A stretch of DNA of 30,748 nt from JAPKZH01 sp964537875 (lineage in GTDB: Bacteria; Acidobacteriota; Aminicenantia; Aminicenantales; UBA4085): assembly GCA_964537875.1 (NCBI GenBank), contig CAZIDN010000042.1:1-30748 (forward strand). The letters run 5' to 3'. Positions 29,171 to 30,748 of the stretch are shown in pieces. Under the pieces are notes generated by a model. It did not search any database. It worked only from the letters and a program-made list of their open reading frames with translations, and was not told where the DNA came from. Within the stretch, counting starts at the first letter, position 1. Every line of letters starts with the position of its first letter. The position numbers and the translations under genes are program-made.

Positions 29171-30673
29171 ATGAAGATAGGGTATTTTGACGCAGTCCTA
29201 AGCGACCAGGGACAGCCGATCCTGGCTACCATCACCGTCTATGATGCGGGCACACAGACCGAGGCAACAATCTGGACCGATTCGGGGGGAACCATCGAGA
29301 AGGACAATCCCTTCCAGACGGATTCACTCGGCCGTTTCCAATTTTTCGCGACAGCCGGGAAATACGATATTCAGGTCTCGGGAGTCGGGATCAGTCTCTA
29401 TAAGATAGAATGCGTCAGCCTTACAGACATAACGAAATCGACCGAACTCACGGATATGCCGCAGACACTCACCGGCCAAGGTCTCAAGATTCCCCGCGTC
29501 AATTCCGGGGCGGCGGCCTATGAACTCAAGTTCGGGCCGGGGCCGATTCTTGATGTCCGCGATTTTGGGGCAATAGTTAATGGCGTGACCGATGATGCGA
29601 CGGCAATTCACGCAGCGATTGCCGCCGCTACTCCCAACCAAATCATATTAGTCCCGGGTGATACTGCCATAGAATCGGGCTTAACGATAAGCGCTCCACG
29701 AAGATTGCATATTTGGGGGACATTGAATCTATTGACAGATGGCATAGCCGCTTTCACTTTTGATAGCGCAACCGCCATTATAAATTCCGAAATTAATATC
29801 GCTCGAATTAATGGTCTTGGAAAAACACACGGGCAGATTGGCGTCAAGATTAAAAATGCCAATTTTAACCGATTTTTCATTTGGAAAGCCGAGAACCTAC
29901 AATCCGTTGTGCAGTTTGATCAAAGAGATTCGAGTGCGAATTTGGGAGAAAATCTGTTCTTTTTCAACCTATGGCAATTAACCCAAAAAGCCATACACTT
30001 CAAATATACGGCTACGGCGGCCTGGATGGAAGGGAATCAGTTTTACGGCGGTGGGATTTTTCAATCTGACAATGGGGTTACCATTGAAAACGGTTGTAAC
30101 GCGGGAGGCACTGCTTTCAATGGGGTTATCGACAACATAGAAGTTGGCGGCAGCACGGATTGGGTAAATAATATGGCAGAGGGACAGTTGGGTTGCATTT
30201 TATTTACCAAATACTTGAGGTGGACAGCCTCTACTTTTGGCCCGTCAGATTTGAGAATAGATCCAGCTTCGACTAGGGGCATTGTATCTCCTGGACCGGT
30301 TTCCTCAGAATATTTAACTTCTGGCGCGGCAATCGGTAGCGGGAATTTGGAATTATGGGGGAGTACCCCTTATGTAGATTTCAAGGATGCGAAGGCCACC
30401 GATTATGATGCCAGGCTCAAGAAGACCACGGAGCATTTTCTTGAGTTCAGGGTCGGCGGCAATGGCGCATTAGTGACGGGACTTATTGTTGCTCCGACGG
30501 TGATCGTTATGCTGGGTCATAATGTCAGCTGGGGAACGGCTCCTCCGACGGCGGGGACGCAGGGCGATATCTGCTGGAAAACAAATGCCGGAGCGGGCGA
30601 AAGCCCGGGCTGGTATTGCACCGTTACAGGGAATCCGGCAACCTGGAAGGCGATGGCGAATTTGGCGGCATAA
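29171..30673 (+). CDS. Tailspike with pectate-lyase-type beta-helix
   Basis: 500 residues with an AGGAGAACGCC site. The N-terminal ~115 residues (MKIGYFDAVLSDQGQPILAT, TDSLGRFQFFATAGKYDIQV) resemble a carboxypeptidase-regulatory-like or head-binding domain. At about 127-150, ILDVRDFGAIVNGVTDDATA is the pectate-lyase-3/glycosyl hydrolase 28-like opening of phage depolymerase beta-helices. The helix extends to about residue 400. The C-terminal part (WGTAPPTAGTQGDICWKTNA, then PGWYCTVTG) is a module often found at fibre ends. Likely degrades or binds host surface polysaccharide; catalytic residues cannot be named. Confidence 0.82.
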   Translation: MKIGYFDAVLSDQGQPILATITVYDAGTQTEATIWTDSGGTIEKDNPFQTDSLGRFQFFATAGKYDIQVSGVGISLYKIECVSLTDITKSTELTDMPQTLTGQGLKIPRVNSGAAAYELKFGPGPILDVRDFGAIVNGVTDDATAIHAAIAAATPNQIILVPGDTAIESGLTISAPRRLHIWGTLNLLTDGIAAFTFDSATAIINSEINIARINGLGKTHGQIGVKIKNANFNRFFIWKAENLQSVVQFDQRDSSANLGENLFFFNLWQLTQKAIHFKYTATAAWMEGNQFYGGGIFQSDNGVTIENGCNAGGTAFNGVIDNIEVGGSTDWVNNMAEGQLGCILFTKYLRWTASTFGPSDLRIDPASTRGIVSPGPVSSEYLTSGAAIGSGNLELWGSTPYVDFKDAKATDYDARLKKTTEHFLEFRVGGNGALVTGLIVAPTVIVMLGHNVSWGTAPPTAGTQGDICWKTNAGAGESPGWYCTVTGNPATWKAMANLAA

Positions 30674-30674
30674 G

Positions 30675-30748
30675 ATGAACCTCAAGAAAATAATCTGCGA
30701 ACTGTTCGGAAAAAACTGGAAGTGGTGTGATCTCATTTGGGATACAAT
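30675..30748 (+). CDS. Start of a further gene, cut by the window end
   Basis: ATG 30675 lies one base after the tailspike stop and opens 24 codons to the edge: MNLKKIICELFGKNWKWCDL and a little more. It has no resolvable motif. The ribosome site is weak, so it may be coupled to the tailspike gene. Confidence 0.45.
   Translation, partial: MNLKKIICELFGKNWKWCDLIWDT

Noticed and set aside
1..30748. CRISPR arrays, tRNA genes, insertion sequences, attachment sites
   Set aside because: No spaced direct repeats, cloverleaf-like sequences, transposase motifs or integrase were seen on either strand by eye.

Overview
The window is a contiguous piece of a tailed double-stranded DNA phage or prophage with HK97-type head genes and a long, flexible, siphovirus-type tail. 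Every supportable gene lies on the + strand. Genes are packed tightly, often with 1-8 base start/stop overlaps (ATGA, GTGA, TGATG), as expected of long co-translated phage operons. The host cannot be named. Strong AGGAGG-type ribosome sites, GTG and TTG starts and GC-rich codon use point to a GC-rich bacterium. There is no integrase, excisionase or tRNA in the window, so lifestyle is undetermined.

Layout. (1) 1-4644, replication and maintenance: a replication initiator with an in-gene repeat tract, a helicase-loader-like protein ending in an SSB-like tail, two small conserved proteins, an HNH endonuclease and a large ParB-like protein with two cysteine modules. (2) 4641-8956, accessory, lysis and regulation: a zinc-ribbon peptide, a nucleoside deoxyribosyltransferase-like protein, a PDDEXK/Holliday-junction-resolvase-like nuclease, a holin-like membrane protein, a non-coding gap with a cobalamin-riboswitch-like sequence, an XRE regulator, an NlpC/P60 endolysin candidate and several small membrane or coiled-coil proteins. 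(3) 8953-15338, packaging and head: small and large terminase, portal, Mu F-like head morphogenesis protein, S78 prohead protease, HK97-fold capsid protein started by TTG, and a putative decoration protein. (4) 15339-20117, a cassette inserted between the capsid and connector genes. It starts with two overlapping, mutually exclusive hairpins, then encodes a sigma-region-2/LuxR-HTH hybrid regulator, a membrane-anchored Ig-like protein, two probable surface or virion proteins, and a 745-residue secreted DUF2341/LamG-like protein with 14 tandem 20-residue repeats. (5) 20117-30673, connector and tail: gp6-like connector, head closure, gp10-like, tail terminator, tail tube, tail chaperone with a programmed -1 frameshift, tape measure, distal tail protein, Tal/hub protein, a histidine-rich fibre with five HxH motifs, and a pectate-lyase-fold tailspike. 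A further gene begins at the right edge.

The two parts most worth follow-up are the regulator-plus-surface-protein cassette at 15.4-20.1 kb and the riboswitch-like element at 6.4 kb. All assignments come from reading motifs and gene order by eye; no database search was run.
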